The notes: generated by a model from the letters alone, not told the origin. A DNA stretch of 64,000 nucleotides from CAVZCK01 sp963798805 (GCA_963798805.1 CAWCVC010000014.1:186001-250000), one strand, 5' to 3'. Counted from the first letter of the stretch, positions 10,352-20,102 are shown. Translations and numbers: made by a program.

Positions 10352-13330
10352 ATGACTCAAACACTGACGCATGAAACACAGGCTCAGGCTGCGTGTCCCG
10401 AGCCTCGGCCGGTGAAGGCCGGCGACCATGTCTATCTTATCGACGGGTCGACCTACATTTTCCGCGCCTATTTCGCCATGTTCAAAGCCGCCCAGGCGCG
10501 CGGTCGCAGCTTTACCCGCTCCGACGGCACCCCCGTCGGGGCCGTAATGACCTTCTGCAACATGTTGTGGAAAATCATTCGGGAGGGCATCGACGATGGC
10601 CGGCCGAGTCATCTCGCGGTGATTTTCGATCATTCGGCCGAAAGCTTCCGCAATGAGCTTTACGACCAGTACAAAGCCAATCGGGATGAGCCGCCGGAAG
10701 AGCTTGTGCCGCAATTTCCGCTGATCCGCGACGCCGTCCGCGCCTTTGGTCTGCTGCCCATCGAGCAGAAAGGTTATGAAGCGGACGACCTGATCGCCAC
10801 CTATGTCAAACACGTCATCGCCGCCGGAGCGCATGTAACGATGGTGTCGGGCGACAAGGACCTGATGCAACTCGTCGGGCCCTCGGTCTCGATGTATGAT
10901 CCGATGCCCGGAAATGAGCGGCGCATCGGTCCCGAGGAGGTGGTGGCCAAATTCGGGGTCGGCCCGGAGCGCGTCGTCGATGTCCAGGCGCTTTGCGGTG
11001 ATGCGACCGACAATGTGCCTGGCGTCCCGGGCATCGGCGTCAAGACCGCCGCTCAGCTCATCAATGAATATGGCGATCTCGACACGCTGCTCGCCAACGC
11101 CGGCAACATCAAGCAGACCATGCGGCGCGAGCGGCTTCAGCAATATGCGGATCAGGCGCGCCTGAGCCGTGAGCTCGTCCGGCTGAAAGACGACGTGGCG
11201 GTCGAAACGCCGATCGACCAGACATGCCTGCGCGAGATCGACCCCAAGCCGCTGCTCGCCTTCATGCGGATGATGGAATTCACGACGCTGACGAAGCGCG
11301 TCGCGACTGCATTCGGCGTCGATCTGCCGGATATGACCGGGCCGAAGCCGGCACCGGAGGCGCCTGCGCCTGCGGCACCGGCCGCCAGGGAGGAAAATGC
11401 GCCCGCCAATATGCCGGCCGGGCTGGCGGCAAAGCGCAAAGCCGAGATCCGCGCCATCCCGTTCGATCGCTCCGTCTATGAGACGGTGACCGACCTCGAC
11501 CGGCTGCGCGAGTGGATCGCCGCGGCGGTCGAGCAGGGCTATGTCGCCATCGACACCGAAACCAACTCGCTCAACAGCATGCAGTGCGACATTGCGGGCT
11601 TTTCGCTGGCGCTCGCTCCCGGAAAGGCTTGCTATGTGCCGATCGGCCACCGGGCCGCAAACGATGGTCTGGATCTGGACGGCTCCGGCGACGTCGTCCA
11701 GGCGCGGCACGAGGAAGCCCTGCAGCTTCTGAAGAGCCTCGCCGAGGATCAGGGCGTCCTCAAGGTTGGGCAGAACCTGAAATATGATATTCAGGTACTG
11801 CGCCGCTGCGGCATCAGGCTGACGCCGATCGATGACACGTTCCTGATGTCCTATGCGCTTGACGCGGGCATCGGGTCGCACGGCATGGACGACTTGGCCC
11901 AGCGTCATCTCGGCCATAAGCCGATCACCTTTAAAGATGTGTGTGGCTCGGGCAAATCCCAGCTCACCTTCGACCGCGTGAGTCTGGCCAAGGCCACCGA
12001 ATATGCCGCCGAGGATGCCGATGTCACCCTGCGGCTATGGCACATTCTGGGCCCGCGCCTCGGGGCCGAAGGCGTCGCCGCGGTCTATGAGCGGCTGGAG
12101 CGGCCCCTCGTCCAAGTGCTGGCGGATATGGAATATGAGGGCATCCGGATAGATCCCGGTGTGCTCGGCCGGCTCTCTGGCGAGTTCACCAAGTCGCTCG
12201 CCTCGATCGAGGCGGAGATTTACGAGCTGGCCGGCCAGAAGTTCAATGTCGGCTCCACCAAGCAGCTCTCCGAGATCCTGTTCGGGAAGCTCGGCTATGA
12301 GGGCGGAAAACGAACTTCGACCGGTGCCTGGAGTACCGGCGCGACGGTGCTCGACGATCTGGCCACCAGCGAAAACCTGACGGAAGAGGCGCGCCGCTTG
12401 CCGCTCAAACTGCTGGAATGGCGCCAGCTCTCCAAGCTGAAAAGCACCTACACCGACACACTGCCCAGCTTCATTCACCGGGAGACCGGGCGGGTCCACA
12501 CCTGCTATGCGCTGGCCTCCACCTCCACTGGTCGTCTGGCCTCCACCGATCCGAACCTACAGAATATTCCAATCCGCACCGCCGAAGGCCGGCAGATCCG
12601 CACCGCTTTCATCGCAGAGCCCGGCCATAAGCTGGTCTCGGCCGATTACAGCCAGATCGAGTTGCGGGTGCTCGCCCATGTGGCGGACATTCCGGCCCTG
12701 AAGCAGGCCTTCGCGGATGATCTCGACATTCACGCCATGACGGCCTCGGAGATGTTCGGCGTGCCGATCAAGGGCATGCCGTCGGACGTCCGCCGCCGCG
12801 CCAAGGCGATCAATTTCGGCATCATCTACGGCATCTCGGCTTTTGGCCTGGCGCAAAATCTCGGCATCGCCCGCAGCGAGGCGGGGGACTACATCGCCAA
12901 ATACTTCGAGCGTTTCCCCGGCATCCGCGCCTATATGGAGGCGACCAAGGAGCGCGCCCGGACCGACGGCTATGTGAAGACAATATTTGGGCGGAAGATC
13001 CATTTCCCGGATATCAAGAGCTCCAATCGGGCCATGCGCAGCTTCTTCGAGCGCGCCGCCATCAATGCGCCGATCCAAGGCTCCGCCGCCGACATTATTC
13101 GCCGCGCCATGATTCGAATGCCGGAGGCTTTGCGCGACGCCGGCGTTTCCTCGCGGATGCTGCTGCAGGTCCACGACGAATTGGTCTTCGAGGCGCGTGA
13201 AGCCGACGTCGACGCCACCATTGCAACGGCGAAAAGGATCATGGAGAAAGCCGCGGAACCTGCCGTCGCGCTCCTGGTTCCGCTGAAAGTCGACGCCAGG
13301 GCAGCGCAGAACTGGGACGAGGCGCATTAG
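10352..13330 (+). CDS. polA: DNA polymerase I
   Basis: A 992-residue polymerase. Residues about 20-310 form the 5'-3' exonuclease (YLIDGSTYIFRAYFAM, QKGYEADDLIATY, VPGVPGIGVKTAAQLI). Residues about 370-580 form a 3'-5' proofreading domain that keeps its acidic pair (AIDTETNSL). The C-terminal family A polymerase shows motif A (DYSQIELRVLAH), motif B (RRRAKAINFGIIYG) and motif C (LLQVHDELVFEA). It works in DNA repair and Okazaki fragment maturation. The ATG at 10352 fits the length of other alphaproteobacterial PolA proteins. A Pro/Ala-rich linker (APEAPAPAAPAA) separates the exonuclease domains. Long antisense frames across it are shadows. Confidence 0.97.
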   Translation: MTQTLTHETQAQAACPEPRPVKAGDHVYLIDGSTYIFRAYFAMFKAAQARGRSFTRSDGTPVGAVMTFCNMLWKIIREGIDDGRPSHLAVIFDHSAESFRNELYDQYKANRDEPPEELVPQFPLIRDAVRAFGLLPIEQKGYEADDLIATYVKHVIAAGAHVTMVSGDKDLMQLVGPSVSMYDPMPGNERRIGPEEVVAKFGVGPERVVDVQALCGDATDNVPGVPGIGVKTAAQLINEYGDLDTLLANAGNIKQTMRRERLQQYADQARLSRELVRLKDDVAVETPIDQTCLREIDPKPLLAFMRMMEFTTLTKRVATAFGVDLPDMTGPKPAPEAPAPAAPAAREENAPANMPAGLAAKRKAEIRAIPFDRSVYETVTDLDRLREWIAAAVEQGYVAIDTETNSLNSMQCDIAGFSLALAPGKACYVPIGHRAANDGLDLDGSGDVVQARHEEALQLLKSLAEDQGVLKVGQNLKYDIQVLRRCGIRLTPIDDTFLMSYALDAGIGSHGMDDLAQRHLGHKPITFKDVCGSGKSQLTFDRVSLAKATEYAAEDADVTLRLWHILGPRLGAEGVAAVYERLERPLVQVLADMEYEGIRIDPGVLGRLSGEFTKSLASIEAEIYELAGQKFNVGSTKQLSEILFGKLGYEGGKRTSTGAWSTGATVLDDLATSENLTEEARRLPLKLLEWRQLSKLKSTYTDTLPSFIHRETGRVHTCYALASTSTGRLASTDPNLQNIPIRTAEGRQIRTAFIAEPGHKLVSADYSQIELRVLAHVADIPALKQAFADDLDIHAMTASEMFGVPIKGMPSDVRRRAKAINFGIIYGISAFGLAQNLGIARSEAGDYIAKYFERFPGIRAYMEATKERARTDGYVKTIFGRKIHFPDIKSSNRAMRSFFERAAINAPIQGSAADIIRRAMIRMPEALRDAGVSSRMLLQVHDELVFEAREADVDATIATAKRIMEKAAEPAVALLVPLKVDARAAQNWDEAH

Positions 13331-13400
13331 CCGCGTCGTTCGAGAGGCATTCGGAGCGGAAAATCATTGAAATGAGGGCGGCGAGGCTCATATCGATGAC

Positions 13401-13862
13401 ATGAGCCAGCAGACGGTTGCGATGACTTCCATCGACGAAATCATGGAGAATTTTGCCCTCCTGGACGATTGGGAGGACCGCTACCGCTATGTCATCGAGC
13501 TCGGAAACGGTCTGGAGCCTCTAAGCGAGGCGGAGCACTCTCCTGAGTATAAGGTCCGGGGATGCGCCAGCCGGGTCTGGCTCGTTTCGGCCATCGAACC
13601 GAATGGAAGTGGCGCGCCACGCCTTTATTTTCGTGGTGACAGCGATGCGCATATCGTGCGAGGTCTCATCGCCATATTGCTTGCGATTTATTCGGGCAAG
13701 CGCGCCAATGAGATTACCGGCTTCGATGCGGAGGGGCTTTTTGCGAGAATGGGGCTGAAGGATCATCTCACCCAGCAGAGATCGAATGGCCTTGCCTCCA
13801 TGGTCGCCCGCATCCGCGCGTATGCGGCGACAGCACTCGAATCGGCGCCGCGGGCCTCATGA
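13401..13862 (+). CDS. sufE: SufE-family cysteine desulfuration protein
   Basis: A 153-residue SufE protein. Hallmarks are the start of the fold (SIDEIMENFALLDDWEDRYRY), the catalytic Cys in VRGCASRVWL, the glycine-rich strand around RGDSDAHIVRGLIAILL and the C-terminal helix (NGLASMVARIRAYA). SufE accepts persulfide sulfur from the SufS cysteine desulfurase for Fe-S cluster assembly. The ATG at 13422 (MTSIDEIM) is an alternative start. It stands alone here, 70 bases after polA, and its end overlaps the convergent DUF6456 gene by 6 bases. No other suf genes are in the window. Confidence 0.92.
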   Translation: MSQQTVAMTSIDEIMENFALLDDWEDRYRYVIELGNGLEPLSEAEHSPEYKVRGCASRVWLVSAIEPNGSGAPRLYFRGDSDAHIVRGLIAILLAIYSGKRANEITGFDAEGLFARMGLKDHLTQQRSNGLASMVARIRAYAATALESAPRAS

Positions 13863-14708
13863 AGCCGCGTTTTCGCCGCCGATCTTCGGCCGGTACCCCT
13901 CAGCGCCCCAATGCAGCAGCTTGTGCCTTAGCCTGCCGCTCAGCTGATCGTCGCTAACCAGGCCATAATGGCGTGCAAGCCGGGTCAGCGCGATTTGGAG
14001 GATGACCTTGCCTGAACGCTGCGGCCAGCCCTCAGTCTTTTCCGCCTCTTCCAGCCCCTTCAGGTGGCAGCAGACATCGACCAGAATGCCGCTCAATTCC
14101 GGGCCGACGGAGGCAAGCGCGCGGACGACGCGCTGACGTGCCGCCATGACGTTGTCTTGCAAGGCGGCGGCCTGATTCTCGGTTCCGCAGCCTGTCTTGC
14201 TGCTTGTAGCCGGACTCCAACTTGCGGTGACCCTCGCCGTGAGACCGGCGAATTGGTAGTCAGCGCGCAGCCTTTCGCCAGCTTCAACCTGAAACGATGC
14301 GAGCAGCGGAGCGCCGGTCTTATCCTTCCGGCTGGCAAGCCAGGCGAGCGGACTTTCCGCCTCGTTGACGACCGCTGGACGCTTGGTGCCTTCGAAATTG
14401 ATAATGCGCGTTGTACGCACCTGATGCTGAGCCTGGAAATCCTCGCCCGCGGACAGCCTGCGCCTGAGCCACGAAATGCCTGCAGGCGAAAGCCGGTATC
14501 CTTCGCCGGCTTTTTCGATGAGATCTCTAGAAAGCCAATCTTGCAATTCGCTAGCCGATGCAGTGAGTTTTCCCACGGGAAGCTTGCTTGCGGACAGCAC
14601 TGCGTAGCCGCTCTCCGAAGCCTCGTCCGCCTCATGATCAATCGGCGTCAAATGGCTGCCGGGCTTGGCCAACCGACGAAGGATCGACAGAATTCTGTTC
14701 TCATTCAT
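13857..14708 (-). CDS. DUF6456 domain protein of unknown function
   Basis: A 283-residue protein with no signal peptide or membrane segment. The C-terminal half matches the conserved alphaproteobacterial DUF6456 pattern (RVVRALASVGPELSGILVDV, CCHLKGLEEAEKTEGWPQRS, ILQIALTRLARHYGL). The N-terminal half has a winged-helix-like region (LQDWLSRDLIEKAGEGYRLS, GISWLRRRL). It may be a DNA-associated protein, but no function is established. In Hyphomicrobiales this gene commonly lies beside a DnaA-like HTH gene, as it does here. The neighbouring gene on the same strand ends 22 bases before its start region. Confidence 0.75.
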   Translation of the reverse strand: MNENRILSILRRLAKPGSHLTPIDHEADEASESGYAVLSASKLPVGKLTASASELQDWLSRDLIEKAGEGYRLSPAGISWLRRRLSAGEDFQAQHQVRTTRIINFEGTKRPAVVNEAESPLAWLASRKDKTGAPLLASFQVEAGERLRADYQFAGLTARVTASWSPATSSKTGCGTENQAAALQDNVMAARQRVVRALASVGPELSGILVDVCCHLKGLEEAEKTEGWPQRSGKVILQIALTRLARHYGLVSDDQLSGRLRHKLLHWGAEGYRPKIGGENAAS

Positions 14709-14729
14709 GTTTTGGCCATTATGCTTAAT

Positions 14730-15173
14730 TCAGAATATATTCGTGGCGCGGAATCTCGCCTTCGCAAGAGGCGGGCACAGGCTGATCAGCGTCGTTTCGA
14801 GAACCGCGAGCGCCTTATCCATGATCGGATCGTCTCTCAGCTCCTCCACGACGCGGCAAGCATGTGCGACCGTCGTGCGATCCCGAGAGAAGAGTTCGCC
14901 GATATCGGTGAGGGAGAGACTAAATGCCACATGCGCCAAATACATCGCAGTCTGGCGCGCAAGTGCGATCGATGCCGCGCGGTTGCGCGAGCGCAATCCC
15001 AAGCTCCTGATACGAAAGATCGAGATGGCGCAGTGCTCGACTAACTTGTGAATGTGTATACTATATATTGATGGGCTGGACGAACCCACATACAAATGTC
15101 CACGCAGGGCGGTGCCTTGCTTCAAAACAGGGAACTCTGCCAAACCGAAACTCCCCATCAACGTCCTAGCCAA
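14730..15173 (-). CDS. DnaA C-terminal-domain-like HTH protein
   Basis: A 147-residue protein whose core (ARQTAMYLAHVAFSLSLTDI, GELFSRDRTTVAHACRVVEE) is the Bac_DnaA_C DNA-binding fold, including the RDRTTVAHAC signature that contacts DnaA boxes. It lacks the AAA+ ATPase and cannot be the initiator. Such stand-alone proteins are common in Hyphomicrobiales, and their role is unproven. The start is uncertain: the first 25 residues (MARTLMGSFGLAEF) look atypical and a later non-ATG start is possible. It lies upstream of the DUF6456 gene in the same direction and divergent from the XRE regulator. Confidence 0.78.
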   Translation of the reverse strand: MARTLMGSFGLAEFPVLKQGTALRGHLYVGSSSPSIYSIHIHKLVEHCAISIFRIRSLGLRSRNRAASIALARQTAMYLAHVAFSLSLTDIGELFSRDRTTVAHACRVVEELRDDPIMDKALAVLETTLISLCPPLAKARFRATNIF

Positions 15174-15316
15174 ACCCAGTCCTCATTTGCGCGATCTCGC
15201 AGGCGGTAAAGCCTTTGCGGCGGCAATCCGTAAAATTTACGCCAAAAGTTAAATGCGGGGATAAATCATTCGCAAAAAATCTCGTCTACAGTGAAAAAAC
15301 AGTAAGAGTACACGAG

Positions 15317-15883
15317 ATGCAGACAAGAATAAGAGAGTTCCGGAAGCTTCGAGGGATGACGCTCAAGGAGCTGGCCGAAAAAATAAGCACCACGCCCCAG
15401 ACCGTTCAGCGGCTCGAGACGGCGAATATGACGGTCTCCACCGATTGGCTCGAGAAGATCGCGCGCGCCCTTTTGGTCGAGCCCGCCGATCTTCTCGGCG
15501 CACGATCAAACCGCGAAATTCAGCTCATCGGGCGGATAGGAGAGCAGGGCCGGATCAATCGTGTCCAAGATGGACAGACAGCGATCATCCATCTGGAGGT
15601 CCCGGCGGACAATCCGGTTGCGGCCCGATTGGATACGAGGATCGGCTATTTCGATGCCGGCACCGTATTGATTGCCAACCGCTTTCGGGAAGAGGACATC
15701 GAGAACGCTCACGGTGTCGACTGCCTGGTCGCGGTCGTGGATGGTCCGATTCTCCTGCGCCGGATGGTACGCGGGCGGAATCGAGGCTGGACGCTGGTGC
15801 CTCACGACAATGGCGGCGAGATTCAATATGATCAGACCGTCGCCTGGGCCGCCAGGATCATCATGGCGATAAAGTATTTTTAA
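15317..15883 (+). CDS. XRE-family transcriptional regulator with S24-like C-terminal domain
   Basis: A 188-residue regulator. An N-terminal HTH_3 domain (LRGMTLKELAEKISTTPQTV, QRLETANMTVSTDWLEKIAR) is followed by a beta-rich C-terminal region (IHLEVPADNPVAARLDTRIG, VDGPILLRRMVRGRN) that resembles the peptidase-like fold of LexA/CI-type repressors. I do not see a clear catalytic Ser-Lys dyad. The ATG at 15317 was chosen because it begins the HTH. The frame is open further upstream, but that part is AT-rich and looks untranslated. Confidence 0.8.
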   Translation: MQTRIREFRKLRGMTLKELAEKISTTPQTVQRLETANMTVSTDWLEKIARALLVEPADLLGARSNREIQLIGRIGEQGRINRVQDGQTAIIHLEVPADNPVAARLDTRIGYFDAGTVLIANRFREEDIENAHGVDCLVAVVDGPILLRRMVRGRNRGWTLVPHDNGGEIQYDQTVAWAARIIMAIKYF

Positions 15884-15967
15884 GTCTACGAGTTGAAATC
15901 TCGACGAACTTATCCCCCCGCCTGGAAACCATGGGAAGCTCCGTGCCAGACGACTACGGAGCATTTC

Positions 15968-16432
15968 ATGAATTCGCTACCAACCGAAAAGAAATCCAGA
16001 TCATTTCTCCGCGCGCGGATCAAATCCGCCGCGCAGCGCCCATTCAACCGTGAAAGCGAGCTTCCGAAGCTGCTTGGGCTTTGGCCTTCGGAGTTGCGGG
16101 ACTTTTCGCTGGCAGGCACGGCGAGAATTGTTGCACTGCTTCGAAAAGCAATCCGGTCCGAGCGCCAGCGGGGCCGGGGTGGTCATTGGACCTATGATCT
16201 CAGCCGTCACCTTGGGCTGGCTGAAGCACTCAAAGCTGAGCGCGTCCGTCTGCGTGAGCTTGAAAAGGCCGAGAGCGTCGATGAATTGGCCGGTCCAAAG
16301 GCTTTCGCGATTAAAAGCCGCAAGCGCCTTCGCTTGGTATCGGCTTCAGCCGTTTCCGATCGCCGGAATTCAGCCGGCGTTCTTCTTGGAACTCCCGACC
16401 GAGTTGAGTTCGTAAGCGACGCTGACCGGTAG
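15968..16432 (+). CDS. Conserved protein of unknown function
   Basis: A 154-residue basic, hydrophilic protein. Recognisable stretches are ESELPKLLGLWPSELRDFSL, a helical region GTARIVALLRKAIRSERQRG, then GHWTYDLSRHLGLAEALKAE with a Leu/Arg-rich helix (RVRLRELEKAESVDELAG). I do not recognise a named family. ACGGAG lies at good spacing before the ATG at 15968. Its last 63 bases overlap the convergent PAS-domain gene, so the C-terminal residues are the less certain part. Confidence 0.55.
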   Translation: MNSLPTEKKSRSFLRARIKSAAQRPFNRESELPKLLGLWPSELRDFSLAGTARIVALLRKAIRSERQRGRGGHWTYDLSRHLGLAEALKAERVRLRELEKAESVDELAGPKAFAIKSRKRLRLVSASAVSDRRNSAGVLLGTPDRVEFVSDADR

Positions 16433-16879
16433 CGTCACATCATGGCAGAGGATCTTGTTGACGCCGTCATTGTCCTCCGAAAGCGGTAGGCGCATCCAAA
16501 ACAACACCACATGGTCCCGATTGGCGACAGGACCTTTGATAGCGCCTTGCATCGGGACCTTTTCATCAATGACCTTCCGATAAACGGCGAGCCAATAGTT
16601 CCGCTTCTCGCCGAATTCGAGCGCAAAAACGGATTTTCCGGTGACTTCCTTTCCGAAAATCTCTCGGAGTTGCGTCCCGGCAAGCCGGTATATGATATCT
16701 TCGGGCCGGTCTCCGGCGTCCAGAATACTGATTCCGGGCAGTAGAGACGGGATTGCCGCCGGGTTGATGCTCGCGCGCGACGGTAATCGACCGTCTTTCG
16801 CACAGGCCCGCCAGTAATCGTACAACTCGCGTTGCTCACGAATGACGAGTTGCGCCCGAAAAGCGAGTTCGGACAGCAT
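16370..16879 (-). CDS. PAS-domain protein (PAS_5 type)
   Basis: A 169-residue protein that is a single PAS fold. The features DYWRACAKDGRLPSRASINP, AAIPSLLPGISILDAG and DIIYRLAGTQLREIFGKEVT match the alphaproteobacterial PAS_5 family. There is no kinase, cyclase or HTH output domain, so any signalling must pass through a partner. The 3' end overlaps the convergent hypothetical gene by 63 bases. Its own promoter would lie in 16880-17078. Confidence 0.75.
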   Translation of the reverse strand: MLSELAFRAQLVIREQRELYDYWRACAKDGRLPSRASINPAAIPSLLPGISILDAGDRPEDIIYRLAGTQLREIFGKEVTGKSVFALEFGEKRNYWLAVYRKVIDEKVPMQGAIKGPVANRDHVVLFWMRLPLSEDNDGVNKILCHDVTLPVSVAYELNSVGSSKKNAG

Positions 16880-17078
16880 GGGCCCCCTCGATATTTCAAT
16901 TGCGGCTCCGGTCCGCCCCCGCGCCGCTTATTCTCATTTTCGAAAACTATGCGTGATTTGCCGGAACAGGCGCAAGATCAAGATTGCTTAAAAATTCCAT
17001 AATTTTAGCGGCAAACTCGGACGCAGGGTGATATCGGCGAGGATGTGGCCGAAAGGCGTCGCAGACAGACAGCGATTT

Positions 17079-19064
17079 TCAGGCTGCACGGACTTCGGGA
17101 TCGACGAGACGGACGATGCCCGCCATGATTTCGTTGAGCTGAAAATCCTTCGGCGTATACACTGCGGCCACGCCCGCGGCCTTCAGCGTCTTTTCGTCCT
17201 CGCTCGGAATGATGCCTCCGACGACGACCGGAATATCGTCGAGACCGGCGGCCCGCATGCGCTCCATCACCTCACGGACGAGCGGCACGTGGCTGCCGGA
17301 GAGGATCGACAAGCCTACGACATGCACACCTTCTTCCAGGGCGGCATTGACGATCTCGGCGGGCGTTAGCCGGATGCCTTCGTACACGACCTCCATTCCG
17401 CAGTCACGCGCCCGCACTGCGATCTGCTCGGCGCCATTCGAATGTCCATCGAGACCAGGCTTGCCGACGAGGAATTTGATCCGGCGGCCGAGATGTGCCG
17501 ATACGCGTTCGACGTCCTGGCGCACCTCGGCCATCCCCGCCCCAGTCTCCGCCCGCACCTTGGCGACGCCGGTCGGTGCGCGATATTCGCCGAAGACCTC
17601 ACGCAAAGTCCCGCCCCATTCGCCAGTCGTCACGCCAGCCTTGGCACAGGCAATGGACGGCTCCATGATGTTGCGGCCTTCCTGGGCCGCGAGGCGTAGG
17701 TTGGCGAGCGCTTCGGCCACGGCACTTGCATCGCGTGATGCTCGCCAGGCTTGGACCTCGGCAATCTGCTCAGTCTCAACCCATTCCGGCACGGTCAAAA
17801 TCCCGCTGTCCTCGCCGGAGGCAAGCGGAGAGGGCTCGGTCTCCCGCCATCGATTGACCCCGACAACGACGTGCTCGCCGCTTTCGATCGCGCGGATGCG
17901 CATTGCATTCGATTCGACCAGACGCTGCTTCATATAGCTGGATTCCACGGCCGCCACTGCGCCGCCCATCCCGTCGATACGCTCAAGCTCCTCGCGTGCC
18001 TGGCGTTTCAACTCCTCGACCTTGGCGCCCATGACGTCCGAGCCATCGAAAATATCCTCGAATTCGAGCAGATCGGTCTCATAGGCAACGATCTGCTGCA
18101 TCCGCAGCGACCATTGCTGATCCCACGGGCGCGGCAAACCCAGCGCTTCGTTCCACGCCGGCAGTTGCACGGCACGGGCGCGCGCTTTTTTCGACAGCAC
18201 GACGGCCAGCATTTCGAGCAGAATGCGGTAGACATTGTTCTCAGGCTGCTGCTCGGTCAGACCGAGGCTGTTGACCTGCACGCCGTAGCGGAAGCGGCGC
18301 AGCTTTTCGTCCGCAACGCCGTAGCGGTTTCGGCAGATCTCGTCCCACAGATCGACAAAGGCGCGCATCTTGCATATCTCGGTGATGAAGCGCACGCCGG
18401 CATTGACGAAAAAGGAGATGCGGCCGACGACCTGCGGAAACTCCTTTTCATCGGCCTCGCCGGAGGCTTTCACCGTGTCCAGCACGGCTTGGGCAATCGC
18501 GAGGGCGTAGGCGAGCTCCTGAACCGGCGTGGCGCCTGCCTCCTGCAGATGATAGGAGCAGACATTCGTCGGATTCCATCTTGGCACCTCCCGGCAGGTA
18601 TAGACGATGACGTCCTTGATCAGCCGCATGGATGGCTCCGGCGGAAAGACATAGGTGCCGCGGGAGAGATATTCTTTGATGATGTCGTTCTGGACTGTGC
18701 CGGTCAGCGCCTTGCGCTCGGCGCCCTGCTCGTCGGCCACTGCGATATAGAGGGCGAGCAGCCAGGGGGCGGTGGCGTTGATGGTCATGGAGGTGTTCAT
18801 GCCGGCGAGGGGGATGCCTTCGAACAGCGCCCGCATATCGCCGAGATGCGAAATCGGCACGCCGACTTTACCGACCTCGCCGCGAGCGAGCGGGTGATCG
18901 GGGTCGTAGCCGGTCTGGGTCGGCAGGTCGAAAGCGACGGAAAGGCCGGTCTGGCCTTTGGCGAGATTGTTGCGGTAGAGCGCGTTCGACGCCTTAGCCG
19001 TTGAGTGGCCGGCATAGGTGCGGATCAGCCAGGGCTTATCGCGCTGCGGCTCCTGGTTGTTCAT
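17079..19064 (-). CDS. ecm: Ethylmalonyl-CoA mutase (B12-dependent)
   Basis: A 661-residue acyl-CoA mutase. The N-terminal TIM barrel has the family substrate region (KPWLIRTYAGHSTAKASN, LSVAFDLPTQTGYD, NTSMTINATAPWLLALYIA). The C-terminal cobalamin-binding domain has the DxHxxG motif in KPGLDGHSNGAEQ. Overall it matches MeaA/Ecm more closely than methylmalonyl-CoA mutase. It converts ethylmalonyl-CoA to methylsuccinyl-CoA in the ethylmalonyl-CoA pathway of acetyl-CoA assimilation. I chose the ATG at 19064 because GGGGA lies before it; an ATG 24 bases upstream is possible. No other pathway gene is adjacent. Confidence 0.92.
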   Translation of the reverse strand: MNNQEPQRDKPWLIRTYAGHSTAKASNALYRNNLAKGQTGLSVAFDLPTQTGYDPDHPLARGEVGKVGVPISHLGDMRALFEGIPLAGMNTSMTINATAPWLLALYIAVADEQGAERKALTGTVQNDIIKEYLSRGTYVFPPEPSMRLIKDVIVYTCREVPRWNPTNVCSYHLQEAGATPVQELAYALAIAQAVLDTVKASGEADEKEFPQVVGRISFFVNAGVRFITEICKMRAFVDLWDEICRNRYGVADEKLRRFRYGVQVNSLGLTEQQPENNVYRILLEMLAVVLSKKARARAVQLPAWNEALGLPRPWDQQWSLRMQQIVAYETDLLEFEDIFDGSDVMGAKVEELKRQAREELERIDGMGGAVAAVESSYMKQRLVESNAMRIRAIESGEHVVVGVNRWRETEPSPLASGEDSGILTVPEWVETEQIAEVQAWRASRDASAVAEALANLRLAAQEGRNIMEPSIACAKAGVTTGEWGGTLREVFGEYRAPTGVAKVRAETGAGMAEVRQDVERVSAHLGRRIKFLVGKPGLDGHSNGAEQIAVRARDCGMEVVYEGIRLTPAEIVNAALEEGVHVVGLSILSGSHVPLVREVMERMRAAGLDDIPVVVGGIIPSEDEKTLKAAGVAAVYTPKDFQLNEIMAGIVRLVDPEVRAA

Positions 19065-19192
19065 GAAGCATCCCCAAACAGTATTCATGTCTGTTTGCCG
19101 GGCGAACCGGCAGCTTCATCATAGCTGACCATTTCGCAGGTGCACAATGAGCTTTGCTGCTGTGCGGTCAGCTGCAGACTGACCTGGAGAGA

Positions 19193-19453
19193 TCAGCGTC
19201 GGACCCGTCCGATTACCGCCAGGGTCGCGAAGGCACCGATGAAGCTGTCAACGGTCACGCCGGTCAGTTCGTCGAACAGACCAAGCCCGAGCGCACCCAG
19301 GATATAAGACCCGGCAAAAGCGCCTATGATTCCCGCGACGATATTCCCACGTAGGCCGAACCCGCTGCCTCTCGTCACCAGACCCGCAAGCCATCCCGAG
19401 ATAATGCCCACAAGAAACAGAATCGCGATGCGCGCCCAATCCGTCTCGTGCAT
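19193..19453 (-). CDS. GlsB/YeaQ/YmgE-family small membrane protein
   Basis: An 86-residue protein with three hydrophobic segments. It has the glycine-rich transglycosylase-associated pattern (ILFLVGIISGWLAGLVTRGS, GNIVAGIIGAFAGSYILGAL, DSFIGAFATLAVIGRVRR). Members are small inner-membrane proteins often induced by stress, with no established enzyme activity. The length is normal for the family. It lies in its own transcription unit, 128 bases after the start of the mutase gene. Confidence 0.85.
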   Translation of the reverse strand: MHETDWARIAILFLVGIISGWLAGLVTRGSGFGLRGNIVAGIIGAFAGSYILGALGLGLFDELTGVTVDSFIGAFATLAVIGRVRR

Positions 19454-19664
19454 GAACGCTCCATTTCTCGAACCGCACTTTGCATGTTATGACAACCGTC
19501 GTAAGCCAATGGCTCCGACGCCTAACGAGGCAGAACCCCGCGAGCCGAGCCATAATAATGCCAAAGCAGCGCAGCATATAACGCCTTGGGACTCTTTCCG
19601 AATTTTCCTTGCCTCGATCGTTGCATCCCACCGCTGCCTGTGAAGCACGAGAAAGAGTAATGAC

Positions 19665-19994
19665 ATGCGGATCTTCTTTTTATCTTTCACCTTTGTGCTA
19701 ACGCTTATCGTCGCTTCGCTGGCTTTCGTCGCGACCGTGATCGAGTTCCCGGGGGTCATGCTGCAACTCACGGGATGGGCTAACCAGCTGTCACCCTTTC
19801 TGGCAAAGCTCGGCGTTCCCAATAATTATCTGGTCTGGGTGGACATTCTCCTGAACGGGCAGAAACTCGTTCTGCTTGGCTATATTCTGGCGACCCGCTT
19901 CATCTTCGCCTTGATAGGCATCGTGTTCGGGCCGCTATTCGGCCTCGGAGCACCGCATCCCAGCCGGGAATCGGCATTTAACCGGTGGGGATAG
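19665..19994 (+). CDS. Small membrane protein of unknown function
   Basis: A 109-residue protein with an N-terminal hydrophobic helix (IFFLSFTFVLTLIVASLAFV) and a second near the C-terminus (FIFALIGIVFGPLFGLG). The hydrophobic content and codon use look genuine, but I recognise no family. GAGTA is the only ribosome-site-like sequence before the ATG. An IS1634 element starts about 40 bases after its stop. Confidence 0.55.
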   Translation: MRIFFLSFTFVLTLIVASLAFVATVIEFPGVMLQLTGWANQLSPFLAKLGVPNNYLVWVDILLNGQKLVLLGYILATRFIFALIGIVFGPLFGLGAPHPSRESAFNRWG

Positions 19995-20102
19995 GGCGGC
20001 GGCCCCTAAATTGATCGGAAGCGCCACTCTAACCCGAACTTTTCACTTAGGTTTACTTCAGCCCATTGATCAGAAACGGTTTTTTATGAACTCGAAGGCC
20101 GC

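Noticed and set aside
10262..11917. A 551-codon open frame antisense to polA
   Set aside because: It lies fully opposite clear polymerase I coding sequence, has no ribosome site or family motif, and is a GC-rich shadow frame.
17751..19004. A 417-codon open frame antisense to the ethylmalonyl-CoA mutase gene
   Set aside because: It mirrors the mutase codons and has His/Arg-rich low-complexity content with no recognisable domain.
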